Assembly (NCBI GenBank): GCA_001803815.1
Contig: MHEL01000126.1
Coordinates: forward strand, 1-8,023
Length of the DNA: 8,023 nt
Direction: 5' to 3'
Origin: Nitrospirae bacterium RBG_19FT_COMBO_42_15
GTDB taxonomy: Bacteria; Nitrospirota; CAKKRA01; 9FT-COMBO-42-15
The notes beneath the pieces are model-generated. The model saw nothing but the letters and a program-made list of their open reading frames with translations, was not told the origin of the DNA and did not search any database. The translations under genes were made by a program, and so were the position numbers. Every line of letters begins with the position of its first letter. Position 1 is the first letter of the stretch. Below are positions 1 to 6,591 of this stretch, in pieces.

Positions 1-582
1 CTTCTTTGATATCAAGCGGTATGCCTCTATTGCATCTCTTACATTTGATGCCTTAAGAGAGACCTTTATATTAAAATAATTCAGCCCTTCAAATATCTTT
101 ATATGCCTCAATGCAGATTCAGCCATTGCAGATGGCGTGGGATGGCCGTATTTCTTTAACAAATCCTTTTCAAGAGAGCCTGCATTAACACCTATGCGGA
201 CAGGCATATCCTTTTCCTTTAAAGCAGAGACCACTGCCTCTATCTTTTTCTTATTCCCTATGTTTCCCGGATTTATCCTCAGGCAGTCAACACCCTGTTT
301 AATCGCCTCTAATGCAAGGCGGTAGTCAAAATGTATATCTGCAATCAATGGTATTTTTATCTGTTTCTTTATTTCACCAAGAGCCTCTGCTGCCTTTTTA
401 TCAGGAACTGCCACACGGACTATCTCGCATCCTGCATCTTCAAGCCTTTTTATCTGTGCAACTGTAGCCTTAACATCAGATGTATCCGTATTGGTCATTG
501 ATTGAACAGATATAGGCGCATTGCCGCCTATCTTTACATCGCCGACCTTTATCTGCCGTGTCTTTTTTCTATTAATAAACAT
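1..582 (-). CDS. ispG: (E)-4-hydroxy-3-methylbut-2-enyl-diphosphate synthase (IspG/GcpE), N-terminal 194 residues, 3' end beyond window
   Basis: IspG reductively converts methylerythritol cyclodiphosphate (MEcPP) to HMBPP, the penultimate step of the MEP isoprenoid pathway, in the cytoplasm using a [4Fe-4S] cluster. The visible part is the N-terminal TIM barrel. It carries the family signatures VQSMTNTDT (residues 26-34), IVRVAVP (54-60), [11 protein letters not shown] (81-91), [11 protein letters not shown] (99-109) and [12 protein letters not shown] (129-140). It aligns by eye with E. coli IspG throughout, including the N-terminus, which supports the ATG at 580-582. The frame stays open to the window edge. 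About half of a usual 350-400-residue protein is missing, including the C-terminal cluster-binding domain. There is no good Shine-Dalgarno sequence at the start: the nearest AGGA lies 15 bases upstream. The gene follows rseP after a 126-base repetitive spacer, so it may be the last operon member or have its own promoter. Identification is very secure. Confidence 0.97.
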   Translation of the reverse strand, partial: MFINRKKTRQIKVGDVKIGGNAPISVQSMTNTDTSDVKATVAQIKRLEDAGCEIVRVAVPDKKAAEALGEIKKQIKIPLIADIHFDYRLALEAIKQGVDCLRINPGNIGNKKKIEAVVSALKEKDMPVRIGVNAGSLEKDLLKKYGHPTPSAMAESALRHIKIFEGLNYFNIKVSLKASNVRDAIEAYRLISKK

Positions 583-590
583 AATAATTA

Positions 591-703
591 AAAAAAATCC
601 TAAATCCAAATATCTAAATCCTAAACAAATCCAAAACTCTAAATTCAAATATCCAAACTTTCTGAATTTTAGATTTCTGTCATTTGATATTATTTAGAGT
701 TTA
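591..703. repeat. AT-rich intergenic repeat block with an 11-bp inverted repeat
   Basis: This block nearly fills the 126-base spacer between rseP and ispG. On the plus strand the motif TAAATCC or AAATCC recurs at 595-600, 601-607, 615-621 and 627-632, interleaved with the related CAAATATCCAAA-type words at 607-614 and 646-656. On the gene strand this reads as telomere-like TTTAGGATTTAG words. AAACTCTAAAT (634-644) is the exact reverse complement of ATTTAGAGTTT (692-702), with partial further pairing inside, so a long imperfect hairpin is possible. No open reading frame of note lies here. Similar low-complexity AAATCC/TTTGGATTT spacers are familiar to me from environmental bacterial genomes, but I cannot name a family. 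Whether it is a mobile remnant, an mRNA structure or simply a degenerate repeat is undecided. Confidence 0.7.
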
Positions 704-708
704 CTTAT

Positions 709-1824
709 TTATACCGAATACCCGATAACCATCCTAAAAAAATCCAGTATCTGGCCTGAATACCGCATAATATCATTATAAAGCGTGAACACTATCAACA
801 TAATAATAATCGCAAGACCTATCCTTTGGGCAATCTCCATCTTTTTTAAATCCAGAGGCTTGCCCATTATTCCTTCAATAGCAAAAAACAACAGATGGCC
901 GCCATCCAGAATAGGGACAGGCAGAAGATTTATTATTGCAAGGTTTATGCTGACAAGGGCAATAAAAATCATTACGCTCAATACGCCGGCAGACGCAGCC
1001 TTGCCTGCCATATCAGCAATCATTAATGGCCCGCCTATCTCCTTAACTGAGACAACCCCCTGCACCATTTTCACCAAGCCCACTACTGTAAGCTCTGTCC
1101 ATCTCCATGTCTCAAGCGCGCCGTAATAAACTGCATATACCGGATTGATCTTTTCCACAATAAACTTGCCTGCATTCATTACGCCAATCTGGCCTACCTC
1201 TTTCTCTTCGCCAAATATGGTCTTTGTCTTTTTCGTTTCAGGTATAACCCTAATCTCAATCTGCTTACCTTCGCGTTCAACAGCAAAAAGGAGGCTCTTC
1301 CCCGTACTCTTTCTGACAATCTCTACCATTTCATCCCACGATTTTATGGGCTTTTCATCAATAGATTTAATAATATCATCCTTCATAAAGCCTGCTGCCT
1401 TAGCAGGAGTCCCTTCTGCTATCTCGCCGAGCTGTGGGAGATTTATATGAATACCATTAAAGCTGACAATCGTGAAAATCACAAAGGCAAGGAGAAGATT
1501 GAACACAGGGCCTGCTGCTACAATTGCCGCCCTTCTTGCAGGGCTCTTGTGTATGAATGACCTTTCCTTATCCTCTTCGCTTATCTCCTCAGGGCTCTGC
1601 ACCTTTAAGTCCTCCTGCCCAATCATCTTTACATATCCGCCGAGCGGAAATATGGATATTACATACTCTGTTTCCCCTCTTTTCCACCCAATAAGTTTTG
1701 GCCCAAAACCAAGGGAGAATTTTAAGACACCGACACCCATCCACTTTGCAAGAAGAAAGTGGCCGAGTTCATGGACAAATATCAAGACACCTAATACAAT
1801 CAAAAATGAAATTACTGTATTCAT
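709..1824 (-). CDS. rseP: RseP-type site-2 zinc metalloprotease (M50B family)
   Basis: This is an inner-membrane intramembrane protease of the site-2 family. In E. coli, RseP cleaves the anti-sigma factor RseA and also clears remnant signal peptides. The zinc motif HELGH is at residues 18-22 in the first membrane segment. GPVFNLLLA (105-113) begins the second. A single PDZ domain occupies roughly 125-195. The second catalytic motif NLLPVPILDGG (299-309), whose Asp is a metal ligand, follows a long hydrophobic segment, and a final membrane helix lies near 335-350. At 371 residues it is the shorter one-PDZ form, unlike the two-PDZ E. coli protein of about 450. The ATG lies 4 bases after the dxr stop, and AGAGGTG inside the dxr 3' end is a well-spaced ribosome site (8 bases), implying coupled translation. 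No anti-sigma substrate is encoded in the window, so the pathway it serves here is unknown. Confidence 0.95.
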   Translation of the reverse strand: MNTVISFLIVLGVLIFVHELGHFLLAKWMGVGVLKFSLGFGPKLIGWKRGETEYVISIFPLGGYVKMIGQEDLKVQSPEEISEEDKERSFIHKSPARRAAIVAAGPVFNLLLAFVIFTIVSFNGIHINLPQLGEIAEGTPAKAAGFMKDDIIKSIDEKPIKSWDEMVEIVRKSTGKSLLFAVEREGKQIEIRVIPETKKTKTIFGEEKEVGQIGVMNAGKFIVEKINPVYAVYYGALETWRWTELTVVGLVKMVQGVVSVKEIGGPLMIADMAGKAASAGVLSVMIFIALVSINLAIINLLPVPILDGGHLLFFAIEGIMGKPLDLKKMEIAQRIGLAIIIMLIVFTLYNDIMRYSGQILDFFRMVIGYSV

Positions 1825-1828
1825 CTAA

Positions 1829-2983
1829 TTAACACCTCTTTATAAAATCTTCTGCGTGCTCCCGCGCCCATCGGTCTGCTAAAAGCACATCCTCTATTGT
1901 AACAATATCCTGCCTGATATGTCTACTCATCACCTTTTTTATAATCTTCGATATATCAAGAAACCCTATCTCCTCTTTCAAAAACGCCCTTGCTGCAGCC
2001 TCGTTCGCAGCATTAAGCACAGCAGGCATTGTGCCGCCTATATCCAACGCCTCATAGGCATATGAAAGACATGGAAACCTCTTTATATCCGGTTTTTTAA
2101 ATGTCAGGCTTCCTATCTTTGCAAGGTCAAGCGTCGGAAACCCGCCGTTTAAACGAGCGGGATAGCTTAAGGCATACGAAATAGGTATCCTCATATCAGG
2201 CACGCCGAGCTGTGCAATAACAGAGCCGTCAATATATTCTACCATAGAATGCACAATACTTTCAGGATGAATTAACACATCTATCTTTTCCGATGGAATA
2301 TCAAAGAGCCAGCGCGCCTCTATAACCTCCAAACCCTTATTCATCAGGGTAGCAGAGTCTATTGTTATCTTTTTGCCCATCTTCCAGTTTGGATGCCTTA
2401 AGGCATCCTTTGGCTTAATCAATCTTTTTCCTGAAAGCGGCGTATTATAAAACGGGCCGCCTGACGCAGTTAATATCAATCTCTTAACATTTTCATTCTT
2501 ATAGCCGCCGAGCGCTTGCAAGATAGCGCTGTGCTCGCTGTCAACAGGCAGTATCTTTCCCCCCCTTTTTTTTGCCTCCTTAGTAACAATCTCTCCTGCC
2601 ATTACAAGGGTCTCTTTATTTGCTAACGCAACATCCTTTCCAGCGCGAATGGCTGCAACAGTAGGCACAAGGCCTGCTGCGCCGACAATAGCAGATAAAA
2701 CCAAGTCAGCCTCTGGGAAAGCAGCAGCGCTTATCATCCCCTCTATGCCTGCATGTATTTCAACATCATAATCCCTGTATCTCTGTCTTAATCTCTCTGC
2801 TGCATCTTCTTTTAATACAGAAACAATCTTTGGTCTAAAGGTTTTTATCTGTTTTTCAAGGAGCGCAATATTCTCGCCTGCAGTAAGCCCGACTATCCTG
2901 AACCTGTCCGGGAATCTGCTTGCCACATCAAGCGTGTTTACGCCTATTGAACCTGTTGAACCTAAAATTACAATATTTTTCAT
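1829..2983 (-). CDS. dxr: 1-deoxy-D-xylulose 5-phosphate reductoisomerase (Dxr/IspC)
   Basis: Dxr catalyses the NADPH-dependent rearrangement and reduction of DXP to 2-C-methyl-D-erythritol 4-phosphate, the committed step of the MEP pathway. The Rossmann nucleotide motif GSTGSIG is at residues 8-14. LANKETLV (120-127) and PVDSEHSAI (146-154) follow, the latter giving metal ligands D148 and E150. TASGGPF is at 172-178, and HPNWKMG through DSATLMNKGLEVIEARWLF (197-227) includes N215, K216 and E219, matching the substrate and third metal residues of the E. coli enzyme. The 384-residue length is normal and no key residue is missing. The ATG directly abuts the cdsA TAA stop with no gap. AAGGGG in the last cdsA codons serves as a close ribosome site, so translation is probably coupled. 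Co-operonic ispG supplies a later step of the same pathway. Identification is very secure. Confidence 0.98.
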   Translation of the reverse strand: MKNIVILGSTGSIGVNTLDVASRFPDRFRIVGLTAGENIALLEKQIKTFRPKIVSVLKEDAAERLRQRYRDYDVEIHAGIEGMISAAAFPEADLVLSAIVGAAGLVPTVAAIRAGKDVALANKETLVMAGEIVTKEAKKRGGKILPVDSEHSAILQALGGYKNENVKRLILTASGGPFYNTPLSGKRLIKPKDALRHPNWKMGKKITIDSATLMNKGLEVIEARWLFDIPSEKIDVLIHPESIVHSMVEYIDGSVIAQLGVPDMRIPISYALSYPARLNGGFPTLDLAKIGSLTFKKPDIKRFPCLSYAYEALDIGGTMPAVLNAANEAAARAFLKEEIGFLDISKIIKKVMSRHIRQDIVTIEDVLLADRWAREHAEDFIKRC

Positions 2984-3790
2984 TTACCCCTTAACAAAAC
3001 TCATGTAATAATAAAGAAGCGGCGCTGTAAAAAGCAGGCTGTCTACCCTGTCCAGCATCCCGCCGTGTGCTGGAATCAGAAGGCTTGAATCCTTTACGCC
3101 TGCGCTCCTCTTTAATAAAGACTCAGAAAAATCCCCCAACTGGCTGATTATGCCAAACGAAGCGCCAAGAATAATGGCATCCGTACCTGTTAAATATGAA
3201 AAGAACCAGTGCCTTGCTATAAATGCCATTAAGATGCTGAATGCAAAACAGCCAAAGGCGCCTTCATATGTCTTTTTTGGGCTTATTACATAGGAGAGCC
3301 TGTGCTTTCCAATATATGTGCCTGCATAATATGCGCCTGCATCGCCTGCCCATGTAACAAGAAAGAGAAAGAATATAAGGCTCTGTCCGTTCTCCATACC
3401 GCGAAGAAGGATTATATGGCCCATGAGCCAGCCTATATAGAATATCCCGAAGAATGTAATAGAAACATCAATTAGGGCTGATTCTATATTTTTAACAGTA
3501 AAGAGATGCACAACAAGAACAAGGATAAGTATTATGCTTACTGATATAGTCGGCGAGGCATGGCTGTTTGAGGCATAAAAACTTATTGCAAGCAGGAAAC
3601 CGCATGTAATGCCAAGAGCAATGGAGACATTTATCCTCTCTTTATAAAAGAGCCTGTAAAACTCATATTGCCCGATCATAATTCCGGCTGCAAGCAGGAT
3701 AAAAAAAGGCAAAGAAGAAAAATATTTTACAAGTATATAAAATAGAGGGGCAAAGACAACAGTAACAATAACCCGCTTAAGACCCACCAT
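2984..3790 (-). CDS. cdsA: Phosphatidate cytidylyltransferase (CDP-diacylglycerol synthase)
   Basis: CdsA makes CDP-diacylglycerol from CTP and phosphatidic acid in the inner membrane, the branch point for phosphatidylethanolamine, phosphatidylglycerol and cardiolipin. The 268-residue protein is a chain of hydrophobic segments, with the conserved WAGDAGAYYAG at 147-157 and SPKKTYEGAFG at 170-180. The full C-terminal family signature spans 222-250: S224, K227-R228, K233-D234, P240, H242-G243-G244, D247-R248 and D250. All charged residues of the signature are present, so an active enzyme is expected. The annotated ATG (3788-3790) overlaps the uppS TAA by one base. AGGAGG at 3793-3798 lies only 2 bases from that ATG but 5 from an immediately following in-frame GTG (3785-3787), so the protein may begin one codon later. 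It sits between uppS and dxr, a common arrangement in many bacteria. Confidence 0.97.
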   Translation of the reverse strand: MVGLKRVIVTVVFAPLFYILVKYFSSLPFFILLAAGIMIGQYEFYRLFYKERINVSIALGITCGFLLAISFYASNSHASPTISVSIILILVLVVHLFTVKNIESALIDVSITFFGIFYIGWLMGHIILLRGMENGQSLIFFLFLVTWAGDAGAYYAGTYIGKHRLSYVISPKKTYEGAFGCFAFSILMAFIARHWFFSYLTGTDAIILGASFGIISQLGDFSESLLKRSAGVKDSSLLIPAHGGMLDRVDSLLFTAPLLYYYMSFVKG

Positions 3791-4584
3791 TACCTCCTAT
3801 TGACCTGCTCGCCTGTGAGGCCAAATCTTCTTTCCCTTCTCTGGTAATCTATTATGGCAAGAAGCATCTCACGTCTCCTGAAATCAGGCCAAAGGGTCTT
3901 TGTAAAATGGAGCTCTGTATAAGCAAGCTGCCACAAAAGAAAATTGCTTATACGGCTCTCACCGCTTGTCCTTATCATTAAATCAGGGTCAGGAAGGCCA
4001 TGCGTATTAAGATATTTGGCAAAAAACTCCTCAGTAATCTCCTCCATGGATATCTTATTATCCTTAAGGTCATTTGCCAGCAGCTTTGCAGCATCTGTTA
4101 TCTCTGCCCTGCCGCCGTAGCTCAGCGCCATATTAAGAATAAGTTTTTTATTATCCCTTGTCTCATGGGCCGCCTTTTCAATCCATCTCCTTGCAGACTC
4201 AGGAAGCTCTTTTATCCTGCCTATGGTCTGGAATCTGATATTATTTTCCATCATCTCCTTCAGCTCGCTTTGAAGATATTTCTCAAGCAGCCTCATCAGG
4301 GCATTTACCTCTACCTCAGGCCTCCTCCAGTTCTCTATGGAAAAGGCGTAAAAGGTTAGCGCCTTTATGCCAAGTTCAATAGAGACCTTTATAATCTCCC
4401 TTACAGATTCTATCCCTTCCTGATGACCTGCTATCCTCGGAAGAAACCGCTCCCTTGCCCATCTGCCGTTTCCGTCCATAATAAAGGCAACATGCCTCGG
4501 CAGCCTCTCTTTATCAATAAGGGATAACAGTTCGTTATCATCCATCTGTTCAACATCCCTGTCTTTTATGATATCATTAAACAT
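3790..4584 (-). CDS. uppS: Isoprenyl transferase, undecaprenyl diphosphate synthase type (UppS)
   Basis: This cytoplasmic cis-prenyltransferase elongates farnesyl diphosphate with isopentenyl diphosphate. The expected product, C55 undecaprenyl diphosphate, is the carrier lipid for peptidoglycan and O-antigen assembly. The catalytic P-loop motif HVAFIMDGNGRWA is at residues 31-43, with D37 the magnesium and diphosphate-binding Asp. FSIENWRRP (81-89), ALSYGGR (153-159) and DLMIRTSGESRISNFLLWQ (201-219) follow, with R205, R211 and S213 matching the IPP-binding residues of the E. coli enzyme. At 264 residues it is a usual length with a slightly long N-terminal extension. The chosen ATG (4582-4584) has only a weak AAGG five bases upstream. 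A second Met at residue 14 is possible, but no better ribosome site precedes it. Chain length of the product cannot be read from sequence alone. It lies 25 bases after the propeller gene and overlaps cdsA by one base. Confidence 0.97.
   Translation of the reverse strand: MFNDIIKDRDVEQMDDNELLSLIDKERLPRHVAFIMDGNGRWARERFLPRIAGHQEGIESVREIIKVSIELGIKALTFYAFSIENWRRPEVEVNALMRLLEKYLQSELKEMMENNIRFQTIGRIKELPESARRWIEKAAHETRDNKKLILNMALSYGGRAEITDAAKLLANDLKDNKISMEEITEEFFAKYLNTHGLPDPDLMIRTSGESRISNFLLWQLAYTELHFTKTLWPDFRRREMLLAIIDYQRRERRFGLTGEQVNRR
3793..3798 (-). promoter_or_regulatory. Shine-Dalgarno of cdsA, inside the uppS 3' end
   Basis: A perfect AGGAGG on the minus strand falls in the last two codons of uppS (Arg-Arg). 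It is 2 bases from the cdsA ATG and 5 bases from the next codon, GTG. The usual spacing of 5-9 bases favours GTG as the working start or dual initiation. Either way, uppS and cdsA translation should be coupled. Confidence 0.6.
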
Positions 4585-4600
4585 TATCGCCTTGCTCCAT
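4577..4600 (-). other. Possible 7-codon upstream ORF overlapping the uppS start
   Basis: Between the propeller-gene stop and uppS, GGAAGGGG is followed 2 bases later by an ATG (4598-4600) that opens a seven-codon frame (MEQGDNV). Its TAA lies inside the first codons of uppS, in another frame. The strong purine tract serves this ATG or uppS loosely. The very short spacing makes real initiation doubtful. If it is translated, it could couple uppS translation to ribosomes leaving the upstream gene. Confidence is low. Confidence 0.2.
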
Positions 4601-4609
4601 TACCCCTTC

Positions 4610-6412
4610 CTATCCCCTCTCTGGAAGGTTATATATTATAAAATCACTCTTAGTTTTAAACAACTCCTCTATCTTAGATGTGCTTAATATCGGCGAGGTC
4701 GCTAAAATAAGCCTGTCAAATCCCTCATTGGTAAGATCCGCTATTGTAAAGTCATCAATAAATCCTGAAACCCTTTTTATCTTCCACACCTCATTCAATG
4801 CTACGCCGTTCCAGTGAAATACATACATCTCGCCATAGAGGTATCCTCTGAATGCCTCAAAGGCATAGGTTGACGCAACATTTTTGCTGAGTATGAGCTC
4901 TAATCTGCCGTCTCCGTCAATATCCTTAACAATCAGCCTGCCTTTAATCGCAACACTCTTCTCCTTTGCGCCTGCTATATCATCTACAAAGTCAAAATCA
5001 AAGGATGTATCATATCCGCCGTACCTGTCAGGGCTTCTCCATACCTGTTTTCCATCCATGGAATAAATCCTGATATACTCTGTATCATCAATTGCAATAA
5101 TCTCTTCGTCCCCATTGCCGTCAAGGTCGGCAATTGTAAAGCCATATATATTCACACCCTTTGGAAGGGGAAATCTCTCGCCATCTTTATATTTTGTCCC
5201 GTCCCATTCGCATCTTTTTACATCCCCATAAAACGGCGTTTTATTGCCGATCTCCTGGCACAGGAGGATGCTGTCGCCGCTTGTCATGGTCTGCACCCTG
5301 AGAAAATATTTCATGTCCTTTTGAATCTTTTTAAACTCGCCGTCCCTCCATTCAATAACATAGGAATATAATTTGTCCTTAATCAGATTGGTTACAAATA
5401 TCTCTGCCTTGCCATCCTTATTTATATCTGCAATATCTATATAAAGCTGATTATATGCCCTCTTTGCATCTTTTTCCTCCCACATCAGGACAAACTTTCC
5501 GTCAGCATAGCGGTAGACCCTTATTTTATTCCCATTGCTTACAACTATCTCATTCTTTCCGTCTCCGTCTAAATCCCCGACAGATACCCACCTTACGCCA
5601 AATGGAATCTCTTCCTTCTTCCAGAACTCCTTCTTCTTTAGTACAAATGCCTTGAACTGGGGATCATCCTCCATTGGCAAAGGACCCTTTGGCGGCACCC
5701 TTAGTATTGCAGTAAGGCTGGCTATTTGACTATTATTGGGAAGCGTAATAATCTCTGCTGTAAAGAGCGTCTTATCCTTTGACGCTGAAGTTTTTACAAA
5801 TAATATATTAGAAACCTTAAAGGCATCGCCAACCCTTCTTGCTATTTCTTCCTTGCCTTCATTTGGATGCCCCTTTAATATCTTATCCACATCCCCGCCA
5901 GAGACTATTGTAAATCTGCCTGTCTCCTCAAGTGCATCTGCAAACTGGTCAATGATAAATATATTTGTTTCTGAGGTGGCAGGAATAACCGCAGCCTTTA
6001 TCTTGCCTGCTGTAAGCCTGACCTTATCGCCCTGTTTTACATTATCCTTTTTTCCGCTGGCTAATATGCCTGCAGATGACTCCTGTTCAACTGTCTTTAA
6101 CTCAATATATCCGATTTCATCTTCGTGCCTGCCGAGCGGCTCCTTTGTAACAGGATGAAATATCTCCTCGCCCTCTCTTGTAACAGACAAAATCATACCG
6201 GGGAGAAGCCCTTTATCCCTGCCGATGTTTATTTTGATGCTGCTTTTGCCTGCTGAAACAACTCTGCCCTCTGCCTTTGGGAAGTATGTCTCAAAGACCT
6301 TTACAATCTCATCAAGCCTTGCCTCAATTACATCTGCCGCTTCATTTATCCTTGTAAAAATCAAAAACAAGAAAACAAAAAGAAACAGAAAAAACCTGAT
6401 TGCCTTTATCAT
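4610..6412 (-). CDS. Secreted FG-GAP/VCBS-repeat beta-propeller protein with FlgT/LpoB-like N-terminal region
   Basis: The function is unknown. Residues 1-25 form a hydrophobic export signal (MIKAIRFFLFLFVFLF, then cleavage near INEAA). No lipobox Cys is present, so a periplasmic or surface location is inferred. Residues about 48-135 are beta-rich with DKGLLPGM and VKQGDKVRL, resembling the SH3-like C-terminal module of FlgT. Residues about 140-235 (FADALEETGRFTIVSGGDVDKIL and the ARRVG region) resemble the fold of LpoB/FlgT-middle/TolB-N proteins. From 275 on come propeller blades with FG-GAP calcium loops: D280-E288 (DLDGDGKNE), D329-E337 (DINKDGKAE), D429-E437 (DLDGNGDEE), D497-E505 (DIDGDGRLE) and a degenerate loop at 559-567 (DLTNEGFDR). 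It is the first gene after the leader and promoter and lies 25 bases before uppS. A ribosome site AGAGGTG lies 10 bases before the ATG. The domain resemblances are by eye and need profile searches. Confidence 0.8.
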   Translation of the reverse strand: MIKAIRFFLFLFVFLFLIFTRINEAADVIEARLDEIVKVFETYFPKAEGRVVSAGKSSIKINIGRDKGLLPGMILSVTREGEEIFHPVTKEPLGRHEDEIGYIELKTVEQESSAGILASGKKDNVKQGDKVRLTAGKIKAAVIPATSETNIFIIDQFADALEETGRFTIVSGGDVDKILKGHPNEGKEEIARRVGDAFKVSNILFVKTSASKDKTLFTAEIITLPNNSQIASLTAILRVPPKGPLPMEDDPQFKAFVLKKKEFWKKEEIPFGVRWVSVGDLDGDGKNEIVVSNGNKIRVYRYADGKFVLMWEEKDAKRAYNQLYIDIADINKDGKAEIFVTNLIKDKLYSYVIEWRDGEFKKIQKDMKYFLRVQTMTSGDSILLCQEIGNKTPFYGDVKRCEWDGTKYKDGERFPLPKGVNIYGFTIADLDGNGDEEIIAIDDTEYIRIYSMDGKQVWRSPDRYGGYDTSFDFDFVDDIAGAKEKSVAIKGRLIVKDIDGDGRLELILSKNVASTYAFEAFRGYLYGEMYVFHWNGVALNEVWKIKRVSGFIDDFTIADLTNEGFDRLILATSPILSTSKIEELFKTKSDFIIYNLPERG

Positions 6413-6422
6413 CTAACTAACA

Positions 6423-6518
6423 CACCTCTTAACAGGTTGTACGCCTGTCTTGTTATTTATAAACAAGGGGTTACAGCCCCTTTTTAAATAATCCCTTGCA
6501 TCCCCTAATCAAAGGGGA
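6423..6518 (-). promoter_or_regulatory. Structured 5' leader of the envelope operon: four adjacent short hairpins
   Basis: Four inverted repeats are packed into the gap before the propeller gene. In transcription order, D is 6501-6506 with 6513-6518 (TCCCCT/AGGGGA, loop of 6). C is 6465-6470 with 6477-6482 (AAGGGG/CCCCTT, loop of 6). B is 6449-6454 with 6462-6467 (CTTGTT/AACAAG, loop of 7). A is 6432-6436 with 6444-6448 (ACAGG/CCTGT, loop of 7). C and B share bases 6465-6467, so they cannot both form fully. The AGGGG arm of D can also pair with the CCCCT arm of C. Hairpin A ends 2 bases before the AGAGGTG ribosome site (6423-6429). The pattern could be an attenuator or translation switch, or repeat debris. 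I recognise no known riboswitch class. Confidence 0.45.
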
Positions 6519-6539
6519 ACATTGGAGATTGTTGAAAAG

Positions 6540-6566
6540 TTTATAGGTTTTAGCAAAAAAAGTCAA
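6540..6566 (-). promoter_or_regulatory. Candidate sigma70-type promoter of the envelope operon
   Basis: On the minus strand, TTGACT (6561-6566) matches the -35 consensus at five of six bases, and TATAAA (6540-6545) matches -10 at five of six. They are separated by 15 bases, shorter than the ideal 17; an alternative -10, TAAACT, gives a 17-base spacer. Transcription would begin near 6533, leaving a leader of about 120 bases before the propeller-gene ATG. Its place in the widest gap before the tightly packed operon supports it. No Crp or Fnr half-site pair with good symmetry is visible near it. Confidence 0.5.
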
Positions 6567-6591
6567 CAGCAAAGAAGAATTGAACAGAAGG

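Noticed and set aside
591..703. AT-rich repeat block as a CRISPR array or replication origin
   Set aside because: The repeat words are 6-8 bases with no spacers of constant length, and there are no cas genes, DnaA boxes or replication genes nearby.
6465..6485. AAGGGG/CCCCTT hairpin followed by TTTTT as an intrinsic terminator
   Set aside because: The T-run is on the plus strand, where no gene is transcribed. On the operon strand the hairpin is followed only by GTTTAT, a weak U-tract.
6491..6512. TTGAT half-site in the leader as an Fnr/Crp operator for the neighbouring regulator
   Set aside because: No matching ATCAA or TCACA half-site occurs at the proper spacing. It also lies downstream of the predicted promoter and is explained by the palindrome.
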